A DNA stretch of 64,000 nucleotides, from assembly GCF_027943255.1 (NCBI RefSeq), contig NC_072897.1, positions 46,164,044 to 46,228,043 on the forward strand, in the 5' to 3' direction. Each line of letters opens with the position of its first letter. Within the stretch, counting starts at the first letter, position 1. A model generated the notes under the pieces. That model was not told the origin of the DNA and did no database searches. It worked only from the letters and a program-made list of their open reading frames with translations. This DNA comes from Anastrepha obliqua. Taxonomy: Eukaryota; Arthropoda; Insecta; Diptera; Tephritidae. A program made the translations under genes and the position numbers. Of the stretch, positions 35,001 to 44,012 are shown one piece after another.

Positions 35001-36933
35001 CTTCGATGACAGCATTGACAGGAATTTTCTCTTCAACATCGCTACGGGAAAGGCTGCATCATTGCAGGTTGAAAATTATTTATTGACATTTGAACAATCA
35101 GGGAGCCAGTTAAGGGAAGAATTCATTGCTCAGTGCTCCATAGACCCACAGCGATTTGAGAAAGCCATCACAAGGGTTAAAATTTGTAATTTTTCAGCCA
35201 ATGCAGTAAATAATAAAGCAAAAGTTGCCAACCAGGTCTACGAAATACGCTTACAACGGGATTGCACGTATTGTGGCATTATCGATGGATTTCAATATCG
35301 ACGTCGAAAAAATATTGTCTTATCCAATAACACCAATTCCGTTATCTCTATGTCATTCTGATGGAACAATTTGTAAGACTGAAAAATCTGCAATCACTCA
35401 GGTTTTACAAATAAATACAGCTGCTAACATACCGCAAATATTCGACATAGTCATAATCGATGGATTTTTCCTGCTCCACTTAATGAAAGAAATTCCAAAC
35501 ACTTTTGGAAATTTATCAAAAAAAATTATCTCATTCATGCAGAAGACACCGGCCAAACGATTCGACATTCATATTCTTTTACTTTAAAGATTATGAACGA
35601 ATACAAAGAGGAAATGTCAGCAGTATCGATTATAAGATCACAGGACCCGAACAAACTCGACCTAAAGATTTCAATAAAGAATTAAGAAATAGGAAATTCA
35701 AGGACGCACTGGTCAGATTTCTCATAGAACATTGGGAAGCAGTGGAAATGGCGCCATTTATTGGCAATTCAACCATAAAATTGAATTACGATGTGTGCTA
35801 TACATTTACAAGTGACGGCGCCTCTGTATCGAAAATCGTCGATGAGGAAATGTCATGCGAACTTCAGGAGGAAGCAGATACAAAAGTTGTGTATCATGTG
35901 TGTAAAGCGGTCTGCGAGAATGTTTTAATAAAATGTTCCGATACTGACATACTGATCATCATGCTGGGTAACATGGACCATCTTTTGCATGACGAATTGC
36001 ACATATTTATGGAATTAGGAACTGGCAATAACAAACGTTGCATTGATATCAATGATCTCAGTGAACAACTCGGCCCATCCCTATGCCAGAGTTTACCAGG
36101 ATTCCATGCCCTGACCGGTTGTGATTACAGTCCGGCCTTTTACAGAAAAGGCAAGAAAAGACCTTTCCAGATATTAAAAAAATCACCGGAATATCAAAAT
36201 GCTTTAATTGAACTGGGGAATATAAACTCTATCGCAACAAAAACTCATATATTTAAAATGCTGGAAAAATTTGTATGCGAAATGTACAATTTAAGAAACA
36301 TAAATGACGTGAACAGCGGTCGCTTTTCTAAATTCTGGGAGACATACAAAGCGTCAAATGTAAACGAAGCATTCCAGAAACAGCTGAAAAATTTCGACGC
36401 ATCGTCTTTACCGCCATGTAAAACCGAGTTACATCAGCAACTTCTCCGAGCTCAATATATTGGAAATACATGGCGCAACGCTTATTTGAAATCTCCAACT
36501 TGTTATATCCCCGAATCGAATGGCTGGGTGAGAAATGGAGAATTTCTTTCTTTTAATTGGTTTGATGGCGACCAATTCCCTCAATCAGTTCTTGGAGCTG
36601 TCATAGAAACTCCTTCAACGAATGACAACATTGAATCAGGTATAGTATTTTACGCCTTCATTCATAGTCCGAAATATTGCAACTATCAGGTATTTTGATT
36701 GACGGTATGATTTTCTTTCAGATGCTGAAGCTGAAGAAATAGAAAATGACTATTTCAGTTCAGACTCGGAATCTATTTCTGACATCGAAAACTTTTTTAA
36801 GAAAAAGAAAAAACAAATTCCATTCTCTAATTTTTTGATGAACAAACCTTTCATCCTTCCCATTTTTGCAAGACTGTGCGGAGAGACAGAACATGGACAA
36901 TATACGCTCTCTCTCGCGCCCACATTCACGTAA
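32033..36933 (+). pseudogene. Transposon protein: Cys-rich N-terminus plus FEN/PIN-like nuclease
   Basis: Three exons: 32033-32302, 32394-36639 and 36722-36933. The introns of 91 and 82 nt have GTATG/GTATA donors and CAG acceptors, and both joins keep frame. Exon 1 and early exon 2 show zinc-finger-like Cys/His patterns (CVFCN, GYHIKCHK, then CAFCNKKYKK and FYHKICRVEY). A 723-codon open stretch, 32507-34678, is unbroken. The C-terminal module has VIIDGFFLLH, ELQEEADTKVVYH, IKCSDTDILII and FHALTGCDYSPAF, an acidic set like the FEN1/XPG active site. At least five frameshifts (two in exon 1, and near 34674, 34765, 35262 and 35570) make this copy inactive. Relatives occur, from memory, in many arthropods as uncharacterised repeated proteins. 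Confidence 0.7.
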
Positions 36934-37242
36934 GTCGGTCTCGCTCGCACTCATGAATGAATGAAATGAATGAAATTTTCCAAATTTTCCATGTGATGGG
37001 ACCATCAGAATGGGCTGGCTCTACAGATTTCATCAATTTATTGTATTGCCAATGTCGTGTAAAAAAGACAGCCAGTATAAAATATGTTGACTTGTGCTTC
37101 CATCAACGCACTTTCAACATGGGCTGGCAGTATTTTGGGACCATGAGAATGGGCTGGCAACCATCGTTTCATTTTATACAGACCGTAAATGAAATTCTGT
37201 TAAAATTTCAAGTGGTATAAAATATGTTGGGAAAATGTTTTT
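36870..37242 (-). repeat. Right TIR of 8.4-kb element, inner part
   Basis: Inverse copy of the inner left TIR, including the ACCATCAGAATGGGCTGGCT sentence and TATAAAATATGTTGGGAAAA. It stops at a T run at 37238-37242 where the U2-bearing insertion begins. Its inner edge overlaps the last codons of the nuclease gene (stop at 36931-36933). Confidence 0.78.
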
Positions 37243-37316
37243 GAAGTGAAAACTTCTTTAAAATCGTTGGGAGTGATTTGAGGAAAAGTGAAACGAAAAA
37301 GCGACCCTCTTGGCTA

Positions 37317-37511
37317 CGAAGCGTTATATTATATGTTGATATAAACGTAGCGACGAACTAAATAAAAATAACTTTTATTTTTTCTTGTGATTCGAACCAA
37401 GGATTTTGGATCGGAAGCTCACATTGCTAGTCGCTCGGCTACCGCGCCATGCTGTCATCGCTGGCCTAAAAGTTATTTAATTACGAAGCGTTATATTATA
37501 TGTTGATATAA
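37317..37511 (-). mobile_element. tRNA-like SINE with about 29-bp direct repeats
   Basis: The block TACGAAGCGTTATATTATAT, continuing GTTGATATAAA, appears at about 37317-37346 and again at about 37481-37511. Between them, the minus strand reads GCGCGGTAGCCGAGCGACTA (A box) and TTGGTTCGAATCAC (B box) about 40 bases apart, the arrangement of a tRNA gene. Short inverted repeats AAATAACTTTTA bound it. The direct repeats are longer than usual SINE duplications. It is different from the window's main SINE family. Confidence 0.6.
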
Positions 37512-37527
37512 ATAATTTTTGTGAGCG

Positions 37528-37548
37528 TGTAATTCTCAAAAGGTTTAT
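37528..37548 (+). promoter_or_regulatory. PSEA-like snRNA promoter element, unit 1
   Basis: TGTAATTCTCAAAAGGTTTA resembles the insect snRNA proximal sequence element (consensus from memory starts TAATTCCCAA). It recurs at 37961-37981 and 38845-38865 upstream of the other U2 units. In unit 3 it lies at -64 to -44 from the U2 start, the expected position. In this unit the spacing is shortened by the deletion of the U2 5' end. Confidence 0.6.
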
Positions 37549-37570
37549 TAGAAAATCTATTGAAGTAGGT

Positions 37571-37730
37571 AGTGTGGTATCTGTTCGTATCAGCTTAACA
37601 TCTGATAGATCCTCCGTCGGAGGACAACAAATGTTAAACTGATTTTTGGAAATGGGCGGAGTATTTTAAGGGCTTGCTCCACCTCTGCCACGGGTTGACC
37701 CGGTATTACAGTACCGCCGGGATTTCGGCC
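37571..37730 (+). pseudogene. U2 snRNA pseudogene, unit 1 (5' end missing)
   Basis: Matches U2 from about nt 33 to the 3' hairpin: GTATCTGTTCGTATCAGCTT, ATCCTCCGTCGGAGGACAAC, the Sm-site region TGATTTTTGGAAATGGGCGG, and CAGTACCGCCGGGATTTCGG. The first 30 or so nucleotides, including the ATCGCTTCTCGGCC start, are absent, and the branch-point recognition GTAGTA is changed to GTGGTA. The TTGAATAAATACAAG tail is shared by all three units. Confidence 0.85.
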
Positions 37731-38003
37731 TTGAATAAATACAAGAAGAAATATACTAATACATTTAGCTTTGGTGGGAAGAGCCATACATTTTTATATG
37801 AATACATGTAGACGAAAATGGAATTTGTTTTTTTTTTTTTTTGAAATTTGCATTGTAGGACATTTCTGATTATTTATTGAAAACAGTTTTTTGGTTTAGA
37901 TACTGAAAGTCAGTTTAAGTGAATCGGTATAAATATTTCGTACATTAATTTTTGTGAGCGTGTAATTCTCAAAAGGTTTATTAGAAAATCTATTGAAGTA
38001 GGT

Positions 38004-38163
38004 AGTGTGGTATCTGTTCTTATCAGCTTAACATCTGATAGATCCTCCGTCGGAGGACAACAAATGTTAAACTGATTTTTGGAAATGGGCGGAGTGTTTT
38101 AAGGGCTTGCTCCACCTCTGCCACGGGTTGACCCGGTATTACAGTACCGCCGGGATTTCGGCC
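38004..38163 (+). pseudogene. U2 snRNA pseudogene, unit 2 (5' end missing)
   Basis: Nearly identical to unit 1 and displaced by about 433 bases, including the same loss of the U2 5' end and the PSEA-like block upstream (37961-37981). It is a tandem duplicate. Its upstream sequence extends further (AGTGAATCGGTATAAATATT at about 37919) and matches unit 3 there. Confidence 0.85.
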
Positions 38164-38296
38164 TTGAATAAATACAAGAAGAAATATACTAATACATTTA
38201 GCTTTGGTGGGAGAGCCATAAATTTTTATATGAATACATGTAGACGAAAATGGAATTTTTTTTTGAAGTGAAATTTGCATTGTAGGACATTTCTGA

Positions 38297-38641
38297 TTAT
38301 TTATTGAAAACATTTTTTTTTTTATTAAAATTGATTATAGAAGAAAATTGAATTTTTTCCAAGGTGAATTCATACACTAAGCTAAGTAAAACGTTTCGTA
38401 ATTCAATTTTGTGTTGACAACCAAATGTACACGGCGGAAGAAAAAATAACAAATCAGCTGTGTTATTGCTACCACCTTCAAAAGATTCGCCTTGATTTTT
38501 CATATAAAAATTATACATATCATCACTTGTGACAACTGTACCCAGTCGGTCGACAGTGTGTGAATCATCTTTACATTCTGCAAGAATACCCCAACCTGCG
38601 CAGCGCACAGTAAAATCGACACAAAGCTGAGCGCAGAGCAC
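38297..38641 (-). CDS. Unrecognised open frame between U2 units
   Basis: A 114-codon minus-strand frame in the spacer between U2 units 2 and 3, reading RCAGWGILAECKDDSHTVD and TSDDMYNFYMKNQGESFEGG. Composition looks more protein-like than the A/T-rich surroundings, and it has several Cys. I do not recognise it. It could be a fragment of a host gene carried along with the U2 locus, or chance. Confidence 0.25.
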   Translation of the reverse strand: MLCAQLCVDFTVRCAGWGILAECKDDSHTVDRLGTVVTSDDMYNFYMKNQGESFEGGSNNTADLLFFLPPCTFGCQHKIELRNVLLSLVYEFTLEKIQFSSIINFNKKKNVFNK

Positions 38642-38844
38642 AATCGTACAAACACACTAACGTACATACATACATATATACGCTCGAATACATTTTCTTA
38701 CTGTGCTCAGCCAAGGCTGGTAGTCATGCACTGTGGCGATATGAACGCACAAATGCACATACACAGGCACGAACATGAAATCAAACAGCTCGCCGTGTTT
38801 AAGTGAATCGGTATAAATATTTCGTACATTAATTTTTGTGAGCG

Positions 38845-38865
38845 TGTAATTCTCAAAAGGTTTAT
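38845..38865 (+). promoter_or_regulatory. PSEA-like element of U2 unit 3
   Basis: TGTAATTCTCAAAAGGTTTA lies 44 bases upstream of a perfect U2 start (ATCGCTTCTCGGCC at 38909), matching the position of insect PSEA. Similarity extends further upstream to unit 2 (AGTGAATCGGTATAAATATT), so the whole upstream region is conserved between units. Confidence 0.65.
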
Positions 38866-38908
38866 TATAAAATGTAATGACAAGGTAGTTTGTTGGTTGT
38901 GTATGGTT

Positions 38909-39039
38909 ATCGCTTCTCGGCCTTATGGCTAAGATCAAAGTGTTAAACTAATTTTTGGAAATGGGCGGAGTGCTTTAGGGGCTTTCTCCACCTCTGCCAC
39001 GGGTTGGCCCGGTATTGCAGTACCGCCGGGATTTCGGCC
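38909..39039 (+). pseudogene. U2 snRNA pseudogene, unit 3 (middle deleted)
   Basis: Starts with the exact U2 5' end (ATCGCTTCTCGGCCTTATGG, through AAGTGT) and then jumps directly to TAAACTAATTTTTGGAAATG. About 55 nucleotides, with stem IIa and the branch-point recognition region, are lost. The join is at a TGT shared by both edges. The 3' half, with CGGGTTGGCCCGGTATTGCA, is closer to standard U2 than in units 1 and 2. Confidence 0.85.
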
Positions 39040-39423
39040 TTGAATAAATACAAGAAGAAATATACAAATACATTTAGCTTTGGTGGGAAGAGACATAAAT
39101 TTTTATATGAATACAAGTAGACGAAAATGGAAGAAATTTGTAAGTCTGTTTCTTCGGTCCGTTTGGGTATTTTTTTTTTGACAACATCGAAACCAAAGCA
39201 TTTGTATCATATTTTATCTATCATAAGCCACTCGTATCATTTGTTGAAATTGAAAACATTGAGGATGAATAATAATAAAATGAAGAAAACAAAATATGAA
39301 CTTTATAGCAATATTATAATGAACCTATAATTATCCCGCTCCTAATGCTGCTTTCGTCTCATTCTCTCTCAGTTTGTTTTACGGAAGGTTTCACTTCTAT
39401 CGCGTCTAACCGTTAGACATGTA

Positions 39424-39589
39424 TTTTTTTTTTTTATTAACAATTTTAAAAAATAAAAACCCATAATTAAGACCGCTATTGAGCAGCCAGCCCGCGGGAT
39501 ATCGATTCTAGTATTAAAAAACTAATCTCACACAAAATTTCAAGAAGTATAAAATATGTTGGGTTTTTTGGTCATGAGCTCTTAGACTA
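39424..39589 (-). repeat. Right TIR of 8.4-kb element, outer part
   Basis: Inverse of the outer left TIR: AAGACCGCTATTGAGCAGCC, then the A/T-rich stretch, AAATATGTTGGGTTTTTTGG and TCATGAGCTCTTAGACTA. It ends at 39589 next to the ATA duplication. Confidence 0.8.
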
Positions 39590-39592
39590 ATA

Positions 39593-40134
39593 GAAATACA
39601 CTATCAAATCGTCAATTTGATTTCCTACAGAAGCCACAAACTGTGCAGAGTCAATATAATAAACAGAAAATTCACTGTGTTGAGCTGTGTTAAAAGTACC
39701 ACTACACCACGGCGGCGGTTAGACTGCATTTTTGACAATTCACCCTATTCGTAGCCCGTGAGACTTCTGTATACATTAACGTTCTCTGCTTTGCATGTTG
39801 GCGACGACTGAAGAATGATAGAATATAAAATTGCACCTTCCGAATTCGCGTGCCATCATCTCTTCAAATAAACAAACAAAAGGAAGAGTAAGAGGAAGCA
39901 TGGAAATTGCCAGTACACAGGCACTTTCGGCAAAAGAAAGCCAACAAATTTCATTTGGAAGAAATTTTATAATCCGCGCTTTCACAATTTAACACCCGGC
40001 ACTTCATTTATTTTAGTTTTTAAAAGTCACAAATTTTCAAATTACAGTGTTAACAAACTCTTCACTGAATATTTACAATCAAGTAATATCTCTTCCTGTT
40101 GTTTGGTGCATGTATTACTGTGAAGTCAGCCGAT
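39593..40134. other. No gene recognised
   Basis: Contains one copy of ATTAACGTTCTCTGCTTTGC (near 39777), resembling text in the 0.69-kb elements and in the first 240 bases. No coding sequence or terminal repeats were recognised. Confidence 0.35.
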
Positions 40135-40446
40135 TGCCGGGAACAGAGAGCTATATGAGCTTTGCGGCGACATACATATGTAGACATAATGTAGCGAATA
40201 AAAATCCAGTGCTTCCGCTAGCTAAGCCATATTATACGAATGAATACAAATGCTCCAACTCTGAGAGTGTCCGATGAGGTATGTGCTGGTGCTAGAGGAA
40301 AAGAAGAAAAGTTAGAGCAAAAGGCCTTGGTTTGCTTAACTGGATCTGGTTAGTATGTACAAGAAAGAAATGTGTGCTTTGTTGAACTCTGTCCAAATCG
40401 CTTAAGCGGCTATCGCACCAATCAAGAAGAGGATGAAGAAGAAGAT
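40135..40446 (+). mobile_element. RTE 3' end fragment
   Basis: Aligns by eye with the last 0.3 kb of the RTE at 19354-22448: GAGAGCTATATGAGCTTTGC, GCGAATAAAAATCCAG, ATACAAATGCTCCAACTCTG, and the tail GCGGCTATCGCACCAATCAA ending in GAAGAAGAAG. A 5'-truncated LINE insertion, as commonly produced by incomplete reverse transcription. Confidence 0.75.
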
Positions 40447-41057
40447 TTATTAGGTGAAAAGAAAAATTCGCACCAATTTTCGCTAGCACTCGTTACTGAG
40501 CCGTAACTAACAATGTTTGCAATCCATCGGGTAGTATTTACAAATCGTAACTGGCTATAAAAATGGTTCGTATATGAGAACAATATGTAGCTGTATAAGT
40601 TTGAGCCGATTCGCGCCAAGTCTAGACCACTTTTGTTATGTCGAGTCAGAACTCGTGAAATCGACCCCGTCTAGTTATTTCACAATAAGGAGGAGTCCTC
40701 GTCGTTCAATTAAAATAAACAAAAGTTATTAAACAAAGTGTACATATGTATGTACGAGTATGTCAGTAAATAATGTAGAAGAGAATTCTACACTCAAATA
40801 ATGTGAATGTCGCAGCTGTAGTAGAACAAAGTATAAGTATTGTTATTAAGCCACAAAAATTTTAAGTAGAAACAAGATCCGCAAGCTTTATTGCCCATGT
40901 GAATTATAGAACACGATTGAACTAAAAAATATTTGACCGAATTCCTCGTGAACTGTTTCTAAGCAGTATATTAAAAACTCAACACCGCTGGCGGCGTTAG
41001 AATATAGGTATTAAATTAAAAAAAAAAAATTATAATTGGATCCTACAATTCTGTTAG

Positions 41058-41165
41058 GTGTTTGGCCTCCTCTTATTTGTGACGTGCGTCTTGATGTTGT
41101 TCCAAAAATGCAGAGGCCAGCAGTTTTGAGCCGACCCTGGACGGGCAGAAATACTGAGTCCTGCC
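41058..41165 (-). mobile_element. SINE fragment
   Basis: Minus-strand 3' body of the main SINE family: TGTTTGGCCTCCTCTTATTT, GTGCGTCTTGATGTTGTTCC and CAGTTTTGAGCCGACCC correspond to the same text at 49320-49420. The tRNA head is absent. Confidence 0.7.
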
Positions 41166-41234
41166 ATAAGTTCTGTTACGTTAAGTCCGTTATAGATATG
41201 AAATTATAATACTTTTTTTAATGAAGTTAGTTTT

Positions 41235-42095
41235 ATTTAATCTTTTAAAATATTTGAATTCAAGCCTTCAAACGATTAGGGCATTCAGCTATAGCAGCAC
41301 CCACGGTTTCCATAGATATTGCCTGAACCAAAGATTGTTTGAGACTCTCCAAATTTCTGAGAGGTCTTCAACAGGCCATGTTCTCCAATTCTGACCATAA
41401 ACTGTAATCCAATGGATTTAGATCTAGACTTCTAGACTGCCAATTTTCTGCGGATGTGAACCCAAGAGAAATGAAGAGATGTAACACGTTTTCAAGACAC
41501 TCCACACCAAACGATTACGGAGGATGGATGGTGGCGACGCTGAACCCTTGGAATAAAATTTTTTGCGTCTTCAGAAGTTTTAGCTTAGACTTTGTCGTTT
41601 TGCTTATTGAAAACTTCTTCAGCAGTGAAAATTGTCTCATCTGCCAAAATAATATTTTCATGGTCGTTGGCCGCGTGCCACCGAAGAAGCTGCTTGCATC
41701 TGTAGAGTCTAATTTTCTTCAAGCACGTTGTCAAAAATGACTAATTGAGCGGCGGAAAGTTTTCATGTGGAGATCATCTCTAATTAGTCTTGACATGGAT
41801 CTGGTCGATACATTAATTTTCCTAGATATGATTTTCTGGCTTCTAAGGGAATTTCTGCGAACTCTTTCTCGAACGGCTTTTATGGCTGCACTGGTTTGAA
41901 CTACGCGAGCACGACTTCTTTTCTGTCAGTCACTTCAGACGTTTGGGACAAACTATTGGTCATGCGGTAACCAAATGTTTTCGAAAAATTAAGTATTTTC
42001 AGCAATTCGTAAATCTCACTTGCACTTTTACCATACTTATGTAATGCAATAACTGCAATGCGATTTTCCTTAGCTTCCCACTTCATTGTTAACAA
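41235..42095 (-). pseudogene. maT-like Tc1/mariner transposase relic
   Basis: The minus strand starts MKWEAKENRIAVIALHKYGK (helix-turn-helix), continues KSASEIYELLKILNFSKTFG, then after stops CLKKIRLYRCKQLLRWHAAN, ILADETIFTAEEVFNKQNDK and SVIVWCGVSWKRVTSLHFS. It ends NPLDYSLWSELENMAC and ECPNRLKA near 41260. The block holding the second catalytic Asp is deleted near 41455. It is related to the element at 29835 but a different subfamily. TIRs were not found. Confidence 0.7.
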
Positions 42096-42235
42096 TCGAA
42101 ATTTGCCACGAAACTGAGTATAATTTATGAGTAGACATGCTTACGAACAAAAGCAAAAATAATGGAACTTTTCTGCGAATTTGTTCCCGCCGTATGCATT
42201 GTAAAATTTGTCATATAATTTATGGCAAGACTAAG

Positions 42236-42362
42236 TACACTCGGAGGTTTGCCACTGCCTGCCGAGGGGCGACCACTATTAGAAACAAACTTTATTCTAT
42301 TATTTCGCTGTTTCATTCACGGAAATTTGAACTTACGCACTCCTGAATGGTGGTCACGCAGA
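42236..42362 (-). mobile_element. SINE fragment (5' half)
   Basis: ACTCGGAGGTTTGCCACTGC, CGAGGGGCGACCACTATTAG and a degraded B-box region (AATTTGAACTTACGCA) match the minus-strand copy at 49450-49570. The tRNA-like head is eroded and the 3' half is missing. Confidence 0.65.
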
Positions 42363-42439
42363 AGAAGAACAAGTATTGAACTAAGATTGCGCCTTTCTTA
42401 ATGAAGCATTGACACCATAAAGAGTTTTAACAACTCCCA

Positions 42440-42725
42440 CAAAAAATCTCAATTGCAGCGAAGAATACGCTGAAAAAGGCTCCCAAGGAAATTTGGCTCC
42501 CAGTGACTACTGGCTGTTTGCAGGCCTACAAAAATGCTCGCCGGTAAAGTAAAAAGTAAAAGGTAAAGGGTTTTACAAAAGTGGTATTGAAATATTATAT
42601 TACAGCGGAGCTGGAATGATTGCTTTGTTCTTAATGGACATTTCGTTGATCAATAAAGCTAATTTTGAACAAGAAAACGTGCTTTCTCTGTTCGGCCCAA
42701 GACTTTTCAGCCCATATTTACATAT
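42440..42725 (+). pseudogene. mariner transposase C-terminal relic
   Basis: Plus strand reads GNLAPSDYWLFAGLQKCSPV, in which APSDYWLF carries the third catalytic Asp of mariner transposases, followed by GKGFYKSGIEILYYSGAGMI and a tail RLFSPYL. Only the end of the gene remains. No TIRs were found. Confidence 0.65.
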
Positions 42726-42839
42726 ATAAAATACAAGGTGATAGGATCTGCCAATTTTCGCAAACAATCTGCGAAGCGTTATTCACAGACTCTTATCTAT
42801 TAGTATAAATTGCAGGATCAAACAAGAGGCGAGTGCAAA

Positions 42840-43560
42840 CGTTTGAAAGTTTAAAGATTGGAAAACGAAGAACAATTATGACGGGGGAAGGCCAACATCG
42901 TGAATAATTTAAAAATAATATAATTAATGTGGGTAGTGAAGCTAAGCTTGTTAACGAAATAAACAAAGTCATAAATTTTATTATATGATTTCAAGAGGGC
43001 ATTGGAGATAAAGTAAGACGTAGGAACAAATCGGAACGATTTAGCACCTGATGTATTATGAAATTTACCAATTATAAAAGATGTCAACCTCAGTCCGAAA
43101 TGAATGTTCCAAACATTTAGTTTCGTAATAAATATTCAGATCATCCACATTTTAAGGAACATAATATTTAGAAACACGAGAGAAAATATTTATAACAATC
43201 ACAAATATTAAAGAACATAAAATATTGCTCTGGGGAATACCTGAGGAAGCAACAAGAGAATGCAACGATACATTATCAACTACAACAACACAGCACCTAT
43301 TACTCGTATATATGTATATATATACGCTGGTAGATAAGACAAAGTCCATTTCAGAAATGTAGAGTTAAAACCTATACATGTAAGTTTAGCTATCAATATT
43401 CCATAAGATACCCTATCAAAAGCCTTAGAGAAATCCCTATAAATGGCACCAAGTTTCCATTTTGAAAGGTTTCCAAACAGTTCTCCACAAAAATAGCTAC
43501 ATTAGTTAGCGTACCCGTAATAAACGTATGTTTTTAACCGAAAAATTTGTTGTATCCTTA
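42840..43560 (-). pseudogene. Jockey-like LINE reverse transcriptase relic
   Basis: On the minus strand, from 43500 downwards: SKAFDRVSYGILIAKLTCIG, then VVVDNVSLHSLVASSGIPQS and LIFVIVINIFSRVSKYYV (the SGVPQGS...LFxxFINDL motif block), then LSFTTHINYIIFKLFTMLAF. These are reverse transcriptase motifs of Jockey/CR1-type LINEs. The catalytic YADD motif is not visible. Many stops and frameshifts are present. Confidence 0.65.
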
Positions 43561-44012
43561 ACTAAATAATCAAAAAGTAAAAGCAATACCATTACATAGG
43601 TATATCCTCATCCGTAAAAACGAATTCCAGAAACAAAATTATAAAGAACAAAATCACCGAAAATGTATCATCCGATGACGTTTTATCAAAACTTTATTAT
43701 GAAACATCAATATACATAAGCCAATAATCATCCTAATATTCTGAATTGGCGATAATCATGCTTTCAAGATACAGTCGATTCAGCAGAAGTAAAAACTAAA
43801 TCCAATATCCGATTTATTTCATTCAATATAGAACTAATTTGTGTTAAATTATGAAATAAAAAGTTATCAGTCAGTCCATAAGTTCGTGCGTTTTTAAAGG
43901 TGGTTTTAAAATTAATAAAAAATATGTTTAAAGTATTTATTACTCAATAATATATTTTCCTTCATTATTTACAATGTCTTCCCAACGCTTAGGCAAATTT
44001 TTAATTCGCTGC

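Larger units (their letters stand above)
37243..39423. other. 2.2-kb insertion carrying U2 snRNA units
   Basis: The insertion interrupts the right TIR: the arm breaks after GGGAAAATGTTTTT and resumes TTTTTATTAACAATTTT at about 39430. ATGT(T/A)TTTT occurs at both junctions and may be a duplication, though T runs make this weak. The insert holds a tRNA-like SINE with long direct repeats, three U2-derived units in the same orientation and a 0.45-kb spacer between units 2 and 3. It may be captured host snRNA-locus DNA or a larger composite insertion. Confidence 0.6.
31153..39589 (+). mobile_element. 8.4-kb DNA transposon with FEN/PIN-like nuclease
   Basis: Long TIRs frame it: TAGACGGAGAGCTCATGACC at 31153 and the inverse TAGTCTAAGAGCTCATGACC at 39589, both continuing AAAAAACCCAACATATTTTA. 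A 3-bp duplication, ATA, lies at 31150-31152 and 39590-39592. The left arm (31153 to about 31675) matches the right arm (about 36870-37242 plus 39424-39589) over roughly 0.5 kb. The right arm is split by a 2.2-kb insertion with U2 snRNA units. One large spliced gene lies between. XPG-type nucleases and 3-4-bp duplications have, as I recall, been described for Academ transposons, the closest known superfamily I can suggest. The assignment is not proven. Confidence 0.7.

Noticed and set aside
38909..39039. A working U2 snRNA gene
   Set aside because: The promoter block and 5' end are good, but about 55 nt with the branch-point recognition region are missing.
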